Below are positions 32,622 through 59,815 of a stretch of DNA of 64,000 nt, in pieces. The notes beneath the pieces were generated by a model. That model made no database searches. It had not been told where the DNA came from and worked only from the letters and a program-made list of their open reading frames with translations. Location: assembly GCF_029227915.1 (NCBI RefSeq), contig NC_079877.1, positions 18,524,851 through 18,588,850 of the forward strand, given 5' to 3'. The stretch is from Hydractinia symbiolongicarpus (lineage: Eukaryota > Cnidaria > Hydrozoa > Anthoathecata > Hydractiniidae). Both the position numbers and the translations under genes were made by a program. How positions within the stretch are numbered: the stretch's first letter is position 1; the number at the start of each line of letters is the position of its first letter.

Positions 32622-35600
32622 CTATGAATAAGATACAATACAATAATGGCTGACAATGCTTTATTCTATCATATTTTCAAAAGAGACAAATTGTCTGTTG
32701 GGTTCACAGAAAAATAAAAATAAAAATAAATTTCTATAACTTTTTTGGGATCTTCAAAAAACATCTAAAACAACCTATTTTTCCATTGTCCATCTGCCTA
32801 AGTGGATTTCTCCACGGGCCTTATCGACTAGTCTATATAATAATACGCCAGTTCTGTGTGCCTGTAACAGGCAAAGTGGATATGTTCATTTTCCTTTGAT
32901 CTTACCGAAATTTTCTTTGAAGTAACCAAAAAATGCATGTCTAATGTGTTAAATTTTCTGACGTTACGGCGCGACGTCAATAACACTACTTTAAGGTCAA
33001 TATCCTATATTAAATTAATGCACTTAAAACTTCGAGGCCAAATAACTTGGAAACGAGGTGGTGACGTCAATGATTTTTCACCGCGTAAGTAACTAGGGAC
33101 CACCTAGAACCAATTTGGGTAATTTTCCCATACCCAGGTCCCGGAATCCGAAACCTTCAAACCCCAATATCTCTGCAACCGTTTATCAAAATTACATGAT
33201 CCTATACATTTTCTTTATCAGCGTTTCAAGATGTATACGATGAAGGCAACATGTATACAAATTTCTAAAAAGAATTTTTAAGGTTTTGATGGGCCATTGC
33301 TGACGTCAGCAAAATTTTTAAACCTTTATATCTTCTTAACCGTTCGTCAATAGCACATGATAATATACATTTTCTTGATCAGCAGTTTAAGCTCTACACG
33401 ATAGAGGCAACGTGAAAACAAGGTTCTTTTTTTGTGGATGGGTTGCTGACGTCATTAAAATTCGAATGACGCTTCTTTCTCATACTTATCCTGCCTCAGT
33501 GGATTTTTCCACGGGCTTTATCGACTAGTCTTTTAATAAAAGTTCTTTTATGCTTTTTTTTTTAGTAAAGACAGAAAGAAAACGAAGAAATCTTGCACTA
33601 CGCAGTTATTTTTCAAAATTGATTTGTGAGATCTTCTTGAACAAAACATTCCTCGAAATTTCAATTTTCGTTGGGTCAGTCTTGGTAAACTGACTGACAG
33701 GAAGAAGAAAGACCACAAGCCCCACCTATAATTTGCGTAATACAGTAATTCAGTAACCCCCCATCCATCCATCCATCCATCCATCCATCCCTCCATCCAT
33801 CCATCCATCCATCCAAACAGCTAAAACTTTCGTCTTTCAATCTATGTGCCATTTCTGTGTATTTATACTAATTTACCTTTAAAGCAGGGGTTCAAATGAC
33901 AATTAATTTGGAAGAAGTTTCAGTACCAAATTTAGGCGACGTACTTTTAATCCTTATAATGTCCTGTACATACCTGCCAAGTGTCAAATTCGTACGGGAA
34001 GTAAGCTTTTTGAAAAAAATGGATTTGCGACATATAGTGTCAATTTTGTATTTTCTTGCGACATATTGTGTTGCAGCATATAGTGTTGCAAGTTGCGACA
34101 TATAGTGGCATTTACGACATATAGTGGCCTTATTTGCGACATATAGTGGCATTTGCGACATATAGTGGCATTTGCGACATATAGTGGCACGACAAATGTG
34201 TTCATTTTCCTTTGATGTAGCCGAAAAAGTTTTGTCCTAAATGTTAAATTTTTACCCTGCCTAAGTGGATTTTTCCACGGGCCTTAGTACTAGATATTAT
34301 TACCCGGATAAAAGGGCGGCATCGATATTTACGAAAATCGCACAATGTGATTGGTTAGAACTTACCATAGCAACCGTGTTAAAGTTTAAATATGGTAGCA
34401 TTAAATGTAAATGAACACGGAAAAAAATAATCAAAACGCGAAACAGAAGTGATATTGAAAATAGTCATATTGAAAATTTAAATTGCTAACATGAAAAGTT
34501 TACCAAAAAAAGATAATTTTTACTTTTAAATGATTTTAGCAAGCAAACATTACACAGTGGAGAATTTTAGAATTTTAAAAATTCTTCATGGAAAATTTCA
34601 TACGCATAACGGTATAAATTAAAAAAAACTTTAATTTTAGAAAGTAACCTTAGTTTAAACTGATGGCTGCTGTAAAAGACAATGATCGGGCTTCTGGGAT
34701 GTTGTGTGAATAAATAAGTTAATACTAAAAAATACTGAAAGGTGAATTAAAAGCTTGGTTCATCCTCTCAAACAAAGCGCTTTTGTCTCCATTTTGATTG
34801 CAATTACTTGCTGTCAAAGACTAATTTCTGATCAGTGTTTGTTTACCATGGGTGGAGCTGCTTAATCCTTTCTAACACAAGTTTTCCAAATTGCAGAGGA
34901 AATAAATTAGACACGCGTAATTGCGTTCTGTTAAGCTTGGTTACCACTGTAGTTTTGAATGTCGCAGGATGTGTCATCACTTGACTTGTGCCTTTTAGCA
35001 AATTTTACTTAATAAAATTCGCAGTTACAGGACACATAAAAAAATCAAGAAACGCGGAATTTAGCCCTATTCACGCCAGGAGTAGGGAAAATTTTATTAT
35101 TCTATTATTATGACGAAACAGGATAATAAATTTAAAAATGCTACAAACAAACTGGCAAATACAATTAAAAACATTCTTCTTTTTTATTACTGGGTTGTTT
35201 GTCATGTGACAGAAATTCTTAAATGAACTCAAGTTTCATGGAAGAGTAGGTACGCTTACAATTAGAATGCATTTCCAGTCCTGAATAAATATATTAAGAT
35301 GCGCGGTTGTACAATTCTTGACAGTGGTGGTATGTTTTCTAGTCCAGAACTTGAACATAAAGAAGTCGAAACAAATGTTGAAAAAGCGATGCTTTTACGA
35401 GATTCTCACAATTTTAAGAATTCTAACTTCTGACTCATATATAAAACAGTTTTCATCCTAAAGTTGAATTTTGAAGTTGGGTTTAGTCTTTACAGACTTT
35501 TTCTTTATTTCCAATTCTGTACGCGCATCCTACGAAAGTTTACGAAACTTCCCGCGCTTGTGTGGTGTTCGAGCTTGAAATCAAAGTTTCACTGTTTACA

Positions 35601-36545
35601 TTTGCGTAATTAAAATACAAACAAGCACTTTATCATCTTCACGCTTGTGCGTATGAAAATTACTAGGTAGTGATTCGAATTATACACATTACATCTTTCA
35701 TCTATATGTGCTGACAGTGCTTGCAAGCAGTTCAAACGTATAAAATATCCTTAATTGCTAATATAATTCTTCTCGTTAGTGTTATTATATCTTAGATCAA
35801 CATCGCTCTCAATAGATAGATTTTCTTGCCTAGCTAGGAAACGGAGCGCTGCTATGGCGACAACGCAGCTATCCCATAATACCCTTTAAGCATTACCGCT
35901 GACTAAGGAATTTTCGATAGCGACTTATTAAAAGGTTCCTGTCTTATTTTCATGCCAGTTGATGGCTGCAAGATCTCGAAATGTGATTGTAACACATTCT
36001 TAAGTGCGTACTCATATTTAAATTATTATGATATATTCTTCATTTCTTAGAAAATGATTACAACAGGTCAACAAATCTCTTTCCCAGAGCTTTCTTGTCG
36101 CTTTCTTATAGTAGGCGTGCTGCGCTAGCCACATATCGGAAAGGAAAAAGGGAAGCCGTGGAAATGGGCAGATACTGCCCTAGCTTAACCTTCAGGAAAA
36201 ATATTCTATCCAGGGCCGCCATTTCGTTTGAATTTTTTTTTTGATCTTTTATTACATACAGATACATATATCGATGACGCACACTGTAAAAAGAAGAAAC
36301 TTACCGATGGTGTCAATTCGCTCTGTGATTTGCGGGACAGGTGATGGTGTCTCGTTGACGTCATAGCTATCTTCGTTCTCTTGTAGTCTGTTCTCTTCTG
36401 TCGAAGTTTCAGGAGATTTCAGGTTAAGTATATAGTCAATCGAAAACAGCTTGGATTTCGTGTGAAGACCTTGCTTTACAGCACAATTGGTGTCGCGATT
36501 TGATGGCAGCATCTCAGCTGGCTTAATCATTGACTTATCATTCAT
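32260..36545 (-). CDS. Msx: Msx-family homeobox transcription factor, two exons
   Basis: Sequence-specific nuclear repressor of the Msh/Msx class. Exon 1 (36545-36305, 241 nt) starts at ATG 36545, preceded by an in-frame TAG, and ends at a strong donor (gtaagttt). Exon 2 (32621-32260, 362 nt) follows acceptor ttattcatag. The phase-1 join gives 603 nt, 200 aa plus stop. Residues 34-40 (FSIDYIL) form an EH1 motif, the Groucho/TLE-binding peptide. The homeodomain is at about 97-156, beginning [20 protein letters not shown], with the Msx-typical [32 protein letters not shown] and Gln50/Asn51. The intron of about 3.68 kb holds several Helitron ends and a minisatellite. The C-terminal tail (44 aa) is Ser/Cys-rich and shows no known motif. 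NK-class alternatives fit less well because the homeodomain arm and helix 2 are Msx-specific. Confidence 0.94.
32802..32831 (+). mobile_element. Helitron 3' terminus (upstream copy)
   Basis: Hairpin GTGGATTTCTCCAC (32802-32815), GGGCCTTATCGA and CTAG at 32828-32831. Its 5' part could not be delimited in the AT-rich sequence before it. The next Helitron begins at the very next base. Confidence 0.8.
32832..33528 (+). mobile_element. Non-autonomous Helitron (697 bp) in the Msx intron
   Basis: The 5' end TCTATATAATAATACGCCAG directly abuts the CTAG of the previous copy. The 3' end is GTGGATTTTTCCAC (33499-33512), GGGCTTTATCGA and CTAG (33525-33528), then T. The interior has two diverged repeats of about 165 bp (cctat/aatatacattttctt ... 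atcagc ... acgat(g)a(a/g)aggcaac around 33200-33260 and 33365-33425). No Rep/Hel coding. Confidence 0.82.
33761..33814. repeat. (CCAT)n microsatellite
   Basis: About 13 copies of CCAT with a single interruption (ccct) near 33771, inside the Msx intron. Confidence 0.95.
34027..34188. repeat. 19-bp minisatellite in the Msx intron
   Basis: Eight copies of GCGACATATAGTGGCATTT and variants, with the first three more diverged and the last five nearly regular. It is immediately followed by Helitron 3' sequence. Internal minisatellites are common in non-autonomous Helitrons, so it may belong to that element. Confidence 0.9.
34189..34293 (+). mobile_element. Partial Helitron, third 3' terminus
   Basis: tgttcattttcctttgatg (also found at 32886 inside the 697-bp copy) is joined to the 3' module: hairpin GTGGATTTTTCCAC at 34265-34278 and CTAG at 34290-34293. 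The base after CTAG is A rather than T, suggesting drift or a rearranged end. Confidence 0.7.
34294..36304. other. Rest of the Msx intron
   Basis: AT-rich intronic sequence. No coding, no further Helitron ends and no tandem repeats were noticed. A possible 5' repeat border begins atattattacccggataaaa at 34294. Confidence 0.45.
36305..36545 (-). CDS. Msx: Msx exon 1 (EH1-containing N-terminus)
   Basis: Starts [16 protein letters not shown] and contains [11 protein letters not shown] (EH1), then an acidic linker ending [12 protein letters not shown]-initiated extension (MKKRTAK-) is less likely than ATG 36545. The donor CG|gtaagttt is close to consensus. The engrailed-type repressor peptide placed N-terminal to the homeodomain is a conserved Msx arrangement. 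Confidence 0.88.
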
Positions 36546-37510
36546 TTTTGCGGTCCGTTTCTTCACACTGTCACGATGCTAATACTGCATGTGCCGTTAC
36601 ACATCCTTCGTGGATGTAAATCAGAAAAACATTTCATATCATTAACCAGGCCAACCCCTTTTTTTAACAAGAAGTCAATCCGTAAGACCTCGCGATAAGA
36701 TGATTTAATTGGTGATTAGCGAATATTGTTTTAGACAGAAGAATAATAAAAATTGAAGGTCTGCCAACAGCCTACATTGAGATGATAACTTTACAGTGAT
36801 TGATTGAAGCAAATGTGTGACACTTTAAAGTAAAAGCCTTGCTTATCGCAAAACAGATGTCCCTTCTGTTCAGGGGGTAAAGACGCATTTTCCTCCAGAA
36901 AATTGATAGTCATAATTGATACAAACTTCTGCTTTAGGTGTTTACGCTTCAAAATTACTTTTACTGTTGTTTACAACTAAAAAATATCAAATATATTTCC
37001 TTGTAACCCTGTGTTTCTTGCGCTTTCAGTAAAATTTTTTACCCCCTTAAATAATCAATGGATTAGTCGGATAAAGATCATGAGAAAAGTTTTGTCGCGT
37101 CAACCTGGTGCCGTTAATAGCCACGTTAGAAGATAGGATCGTAATAAAATTTTAATATTTTGTAAAGAACGATTAACCAATATATGACTTATTAGACAGA
37201 TATGAGCAGCACAAAAAGTACAAAACACCTCGATATCCCATATCCCATGAGAATGAACACACATTGAAAACGAATGTATTGTAAAAGATTCTTTTTAGCA
37301 GATAAGAAGAAATAACAACTTGAATGCTGATGTAATAACGTGATAACGCATTTGATGAGAGATAATTTTTACACTGTAAACTATCGTGTCGGAGGCTAGC
37401 CTGCGAGTTCAACCACAATATTAAAAGTTGACATGGAATTACCCGAACTACCAGTGCAGAACTGTCTATAAATTCAACAGCCGTAAGAGATAAAAAAGCC
37501 CTGGGCAAAA
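36546..37510. other. Msx: Msx upstream region
   Basis: Presumed 5' UTR and promoter of Msx (minus strand). A TTAATTGGTGATTAG stretch at about 36705-36719 contains the TAATTG core bound by Msx/NK-type homeodomains. Autoregulation is speculative. No TATA box or initiator was assigned. Confidence 0.3.
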
Positions 37511-37519
37511 AGCTTTCTC

Positions 37520-38101
37520 CAACAACGCCCCCATCTTTTAAACGCCTCCCTCTAATAAACGCACCCCTTAAAATCCGAAATAATTTACAAACCGCTTCCT
37601 CTTTTAAACACCACCTCTATTAAACACCCCCCACCCCCTCGAGAGGGGCGTTTTATAGAAGCACTTTTAACAAATCCCTACTGGTAAACGGGTCAACCCC
37701 TATTATGTAATAGCTTATAGATGATACAAGAGAAGGAAGAGAAACCAATTAATGATGAGAATTTTTTTTTAAGAAATTACAGGAAAGTTCCAGTATAAAG
37801 ACTTTTTTGGTGAATAAGTTCCAAGGTTTTGTAAGTGTCCTTTCGTTGATGTAGCTGCTCGTCCAACACACATGAAATCCGTTTGGATTTGGTGAAACAA
37901 TCAAATTAACTTACTGACATCGAGGATGCGAATGATCCTGGTAATCTTCTAGATGAAGATGAAGAAGAAGATGTTTTTTTAACTGTTGTGTAAAAGAAAT
38001 ATAACTGAAATTAAATAAACGCCTCCCTCTAATAAACGCCCCCCTCAAAACTCGGAAAATTAAATAAACGCCCCGTGCGTTTATTGGGAGATTTACGGTA
38101 T
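37520..38101. mobile_element. Repeat blocks with AATAAACGCC motifs, probable DNA-transposon ends
   Basis: CGCCTCCCTCTAATAAACGC occurs at about 37543 and again at about 38020, each followed by CCCC and a similar AAAA/TCCGAAA or CTCGGAAA stretch. The second block ends GCGTTTATTGGGAGATTTAC near 38097. Related hexamers (AAACGCC, AAACACC) are repeated through 37530-37660. This looks like subterminal repeats of a non-autonomous DNA element about 0.6 kb long; exact ends and superfamily are unresolved. Confidence 0.5.
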
Positions 38102-39632
38102 GTTTTTTGCGATAGGTTTTATTTCGTTTTTATAAACAATGGAGTACACAATGAAATTTAATTTCACAAAGAGCAACCTGAAATAACCTTAAAATGAGTT
38201 TTACTTTTCTAGAAACTATTTAAACATTTATAAGAATTAGAACAGGGGTCAACTATTGGGGTGTGTAGCAAGTCATTTAATTTTTTGTTTTCAGCTGTGG
38301 TATGCAAGCCTGTAATCTTAACTCTTTTTTTACTTATAAAGAGCACGTTAATAGACCTTTCCTGAATTTCCTAATTATGCCAAACTCAAATAAAGAGGTC
38401 GATATTAAAAATGGTTCGTATTCCTAAGTTCCATAGCAACAAGTAGAACAAATTACCTAATTTCGTAAATATTTCTGTTCGTTAATTGCCTCAATTCCGA
38501 GCTAAAAGTCACAGTCAAACCCTTCATATAGCCGAGCTTTCCAAGAATAGCCTCGTTTTCAAAATAATTATTTTCTTTAAATCTAAATAATATCCAACCA
38601 GATTTTTATATTGCTCTTAAAATTTCAATTTTTTCATAATAATTTAATATTCTATCTGAATATCCTTATTTGAAGACCACAGAACCATTATAAAATTTTG
38701 GATGACGTCATAATTATTATAATTTATGAAATTTGAGAAAGGTGTATTGCGCAAAAATTCTAAAATGGTTAGAACACAATTTGCATTATTTCATTGCGTA
38801 TTAAGGCTTTTTAAGACCTGCAGAAATTTTTAAAGAATAATCAACCCATGATCCAATAACAGTAAATACAATGTGTATAGACTTGACATTTGTCATCTGA
38901 AAGTGAAATAAAGAAAAGAAAGATTACCGTTGAAATAATAATAGAACTTGTCCGTGTTTGCTCTTTTTAGCGGTGTTTCAGCGATTCCGAAAATTTGAAC
39001 AACGAAGTCCAGCGCTTGTTGGAGGAAGGCGCTAATAAATACTTATCAGATATTGAAAAATTAAAAAATTAAAGTTTATAATAAATCTTAATTTCTAATT
39101 GAACGAGACAACTCAGATAAAATGAGTGTGATATCCACATGTCGAAAAACAAACAGCAAAACCACAAAAATTAACATCAAGTTTTACAGAAAAACATTGT
39201 TATTTGGTATTAATAAATTGTTTATTTTTCCCATGCTCATTTGTTTTTTGCATGGTCTACTACTATGTTCTTTTATATTTTATCAATTTGCATTTTAACT
39301 GGTTTTAAATAAAGGCTCCTCTAATTAAATGGTTAAAATATAGATCGCACTTTACATATGTATTACTTTTCACAGAAGGCTGCGCCTTAGTTTGTCTTAT
39401 CAATGTAAAACTGAATGTTCAACTGATATCGAAACTATTTCTCTAAATTCAAGCAGAAGTATATTTCTACCTACAACCCTGGACATAATATATTGGGAAA
39501 AAGGGCAAAATTGCAAAGATCGCAACCACAAGCAATTAAAAGTTTCTATGTAAGTAACATGAACTGCGAACTTATCAAAGTTTACTTGTCAATGTTCACA
39601 ACGTATTAAGTTTATTTAGTTAGGTCCAATAA
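38102..39632. other. Intergenic stretch, nothing recognised
   Basis: AT-rich. No coding frames of interest and no terminal repeats seen. Confidence 0.5.
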
Positions 39633-40388
39633 ACTACTTTAATGGGATAAATTTTTGCGGGGATTAAATTTCGCGGATTTGGGTACTACCCGCGAAAATA
39701 TGTCCCTTCGAAAATTTGGAATCAGGCCATCCGTTAAAATTTGTCCTCGCGAAAATTTTGAAATTGCTCGATTGAAATTTTAAATTTTAGTTTTTCTTTG
39801 TTTTCAAAGTCCCTGAGGCTTTCTTTTTTGTAGGCCTAATTTATCAACCGAGTACTGAAGATGAAAAGATAAGAGAAAATTGACAAAGGTTTCGAATCAA
39901 TTGACCCTTTCAAGGATATTGATCCTTTGCTCCCAGCTTCTAATGTAGATGATCAACCGAATTTGAGTTCCCTTTCCAGCCTCACAGATGAACAATTGAA
40001 AGTTCCTTACATCCCCCACGAAGTGAAATAGTAGTTAGTGGATATAACGGATGAAAAATCAGCTTTTTGAATTCAATCGTTTCGTTTTTTATCTAGTTGT
40101 GTTTATTCTACCCATAGTTGATATGTTCTACCTGACGTTACAGTTGTGTTAAAAGAGCTTAGAACTAAAACGCAAAACTACATTTTGTCTCGGTCGGTGT
40201 AGAAATGACAGGTGTAACGAGGGTCGATGAGACAGTGCCATTCGGCCCCGAACCTGTTTGACAACTTATTTTTTCAAAAATTAAGTTCCCGCGAACAATT
40301 AAAACATCCCTCATCCGCGGAAGTCCCCGCGAAAAGCTAAAAGATCTCGGAAGAACACAACCGCGAAAATTTATCGCATTAAAGAAGT
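39633..40388. mobile_element. Non-autonomous TIR element (756 bp) with GCG-rich subterminal repeats
   Basis: The left end ACTACTTTAATGGGATAAAT (then TTTTGCGG) matches the reverse complement of the right end, ACTTCTTTAATGCGATAAAT (then TTTCGCGG). Both subterminal regions carry repeated CCGCGAAAA/CCCCGCGAAA motifs (39690-39760 and 40260-40370), typical transposase-binding-like arrays. The interior keeps a 52-codon coding remnant. Superfamily not determined. Confidence 0.68.
39873..40031 (+). pseudogene. Possible transposase C-terminal remnant
   Basis: An open frame of 52 codons (EKIDKGFESIDPFKDIDPLL, then an Asp/Ser/Leu-rich stretch and IPHEVK, stop) sits between the TIRs. Its acidic composition and position resemble the tail of a transposase, but no domain can be named. 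It may equally be captured host sequence. Confidence 0.3.
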
Positions 40389-40885
40389 GTGCTATTTGAA
40401 ATGACGTCAGCACGTTTGATTGCTACGTTTTTTCGAACCTTTCCGGGTCGTGGAGCGGGTTGTTTCATGAGCCTACAACTAAAAAGTAGAACTTTTGCAC
40501 CCTACCAGGTGCAGAGCACTGGCCAAAAGATGCTGTTAATCCTATTCGAGAAAGAGCTGAAAAACGGTCAATTTTCCAAATATTATTTCCAGGGTTGCAG
40601 GTGCGGACGAGAGTCTGATGCAGCTACAATCTGAGAAAACAGGGTTTCCACTCTTTTTGTAAAATCAAATGCAGAGATTTGAGGACTTGATGAGTACTTT
40701 TGAACTTTTTTCAGATGACGGTGTTTTTATTATTGAGATATATATATTGAGATTTGAGAACATTTTTGTTTCCAAAGAAAATAGACATTTTTATGGATTG
40801 TGAAAATGAAAACATACAACGGGCTATGTATATCTGTAAAACAAAAATTGAAGACATTTAAGGAAAAAGTTGTTAGGAGTTTTGA

Positions 40886-41060
40886 GGGGACTTTGTGGCC
40901 TTGTGGTTACGAAGTTCACTCCGCAATCACAATGTCCGTGGTTCGGTCCATAGCGCGGGCATGTTTAAGCAAGTGCCTTCACCACAGCTACGGGTCAATC
41001 CATGACATGTGAGGGAAATTGGGCAGGTATTACCGGTGTATACTTGATGTATACATTTCG
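40886..41060 (+). mobile_element. Second tRNA-derived SINE copy, diverged
   Basis: A tRNA-like head (tggccttgtggttacgaag as A box region, gtggttcggtcc as B box) is followed by body sequence sharing CATGTGAGGGAAATTGGG and neighbouring GGGTYAA...CC with the SINE at 21266. The 3' part is shorter and diverged. Located about 200 bp downstream of the IPO5 stop codon, opposite strand. Confidence 0.7.
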
Positions 41061-41258
41061 AACACAGGACCCACAGTGATAACAGTGTATTATAATTTTT
41101 TTTTTGCACTCACAAACTGATACGACGCCGGCTGACAAAAACTTGACAACGTTGTACCAGACTATAAGCAACAAAACATTATTGTTTTTGTTGTTGACCA
41201 CTCAATCTTATGAAAAGTAAAATTTACATTTTAATTACACGGTGGATTGTAAAAACTG

Positions 41259-57863
<16,605 letters not shown>

Positions 57864-58189
57864 TTTGAGTTTACATTCTAGGAATTGGAAACAAACTTAA
57901 AATAATTACCCTAAGTCACACTGACGATTAGTTATATTGAAGATCTAGTACAGTCGAAATGTAAGCTTCTGCGAGATCGAAATATATCCAGACATTTGGA
58001 CTTGTACGACCGTTTTTGAGACCGTTGGTCAAAGTTAAAAAATGTCTGATCAATCTTTTCAAAACTTTAATATTATTTTTTTAATACTCGAAAAACGTAT
58101 TTAAAAGTGTTCCTTCGTTTGAAATAAACATGTCCCATTTTTAATTCTTTAAATACTGTGTTTACAACAGAGAAGGGTGTTACGACAAG
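57864..58189. other. IPO5: IPO5 upstream region
   Basis: 5' flank of the first coding exon on the minus strand; no TATA box assigned. A possible untranslated-exon donor (cttagg|gtaatt) near 57909 and the acceptor at 57887 would make a small 5' UTR intron (weak). A GAAGGGTGTTACGACAAGCA module of the dispersed repeat family sits at about 58172. Confidence 0.35.
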
Positions 58190-59255
58190 CACGTTTCCCA
58201 TGTATTTTTGCATCACCAGCTGTTCAGAACAGGTTGTCCATGGGAGTTATTGTATGCAGATGATTTGGTTCTCATAGCAGAGTCGGTGGAAGAATTAGTT
58301 GAAAAGTTTGAGAAGTGGAAGAAAGGACTAGAAGAGAAAGGGCTAAGGGTGAACACAGCAAAGTCTAAAGTCATGATTAGTAGCATTGCAGCTAAGTGTG
58401 GCCTTTTAGTTGGAAAGTGGCCTTTTGTAGTTTGCAGGAAAGGGGTTGGTAGTAACTCAATTTTTTGTCGGAATTGCAAGCATTGGGTACATAAGAAGCG
58501 CAGTAGTATTGGTGGAAGGTTAAGAGCTGACATTCAGTTTGTATGCAAGCGTTGCAAAGGTGAGATTATGGAGAATGAAGTATTTCCAGCTTAAATGATG
58601 TATCACAGTGGCTCGTTAGAGATAGTTGAGAACTTCTGTTACTTAGGTGATATGTTGGGCAATGAAGGGGGGTGTTGGAAGAAGTGTTACTTGCAGGATA
58701 GGTTCTGCTTGGAAAAAGTTCAGAGAGTTACTTCCTTTGTTGACTAGCAGAGTCTTGTCAATCAAGTTAAATGGTAGGTTATATGAGGCGTGTGTAAAAG
58801 AAGTGTTATGTTGTACAGTAGTGAGACATGGGCAGTGAAGCAGGAAGATCTTGACCATTTAGAAAGGAATGATATGAGAATGGTTAGGTTGATGTGTAAC
58901 GCCAGTCTGAGAGACAAAGAGTTCAGATGAGCTAAGAAGCAGGCTAAGTATCAATAGAATTAAAGATGTTATCCAGATAAGAAGATTGAATTGCCTGGGG
59001 CAGTTGGAAAGAATGGATGGGGATAATTGGGTAAGAAAGTGTAGAAACTTGATAGTTCCTGGGGCAAAGCCCAGAGGCAGACTGAGAAAGACTTGGCAGG
59101 AGGTTGTAAGGACAGACTTGATACAGAGGAAGTGAGTTTAGATCTAACACAGTCTAGATCAGATTGGAAGAGGGTCATTAATATACCCCATCCAACCCAT
59201 GCTAGCATGGAAAACGGACGTTAAGCCGAGAATGCTGATGAGAATGATGATGCAC
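58190..59255 (+). mobile_element. Decayed LINE 3' half
   Basis: It begins inside the RT domain and ends near GAGAATGATGATG repeats. Pieces in three frames: ELLYADDLVLIAESVEEL; a CCHH-like knuckle; then LERMDGDNWVRKCRNLIVPG, AKPRGRLRKTWQEVVRTDL and a 3' untranslated end. Different family from the other LINEs here. No target duplication found. Multiple stops. Confidence 0.82.
58208..58594 (+). pseudogene. LINE RT catalytic box joined to Cys-rich knuckle
   Basis: WELLYADDLVLIAESVEELV is the YADD-type RT catalytic box, followed by a KWKKGLEEKGLRVNTAKSKV block. After it comes a Cys/His-rich stretch (GVGSNSIFCRNCKHWVHKK ... FVCKRCKG) that several cnidarian and molluscan LINEs carry after the RT core. 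The frame is open for 128 codons but has lost both ends. The downstream continuation is frameshifted. Confidence 0.82.
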
Positions 59256-59336
59256 CCAGTTAATATTTTTTTGTTGCAAAAGAAAAATAATAATAATAAT
59301 TTGTCTCACTAAAAAAAATGTTTGGATAAATTTGTT

Positions 59337-59815
59337 CTCTTGTTTTGAATTATTAAAATTAAAACTAGCTGTCAAAAGTGAAAAGATAAAAAATACTTGC
59401 ATGCTCAAAAACTTGCTTTTAAAAGTTATGCAGCAAGAAATTTTCTTGTGTTTTTTTTAAAGTTATTCTCCCCCCACTTAAAACAATAAACAAAACCTGT
59501 TTTTGCGCAGTCTTATTTATGAGAAATCTAAGTGCAAAATCTTCTAACGAACTATAATTTAGTTAACAATATTATTTAAAGTCTTCACAGCATTAAAATT
59601 ATATAGTTAAATATGAAAACGGAGAAGGGTGTTTTGACAAGCATATTCTACCTTTTTTATTATTTTTAAAGTCTTGCATGTTACATTACAGCTAGCGTTC
59701 AAACATATATAATAATCAGAATAAAGGGTGTGTTACAACTATAATCTGTCTTGTTTTTCACTTGTCCTAGAACTATTTTAGCGAAAGTAGCTAATTTTTG
59801 TTATAAAATAAATTT
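59337..59815. repeat. Dispersed repeat family, copy 2
   Basis: Direct-orientation relative of 55744-56520, shorter by internal deletions. The GGGTGTT module recurs at 59625 and 59715. Confidence 0.75.

Noticed and set aside
32468-32656. Alternative Msx acceptor at tttcag (32616)
   Set aside because: It would read the homeodomain out of frame relative to exon 1; the outer atag acceptor restores the frame.
33548-33808. Minus-strand frame starting with a Trp/Met/Asp/Gly repeat
   Set aside because: Translation of the (CCAT)n microsatellite.
59221-59245. Hammerhead core CTGATGAG
   Set aside because: Part of the GAATGATGATG-rich LINE 3' end; no GAAA or stem II partner follows.
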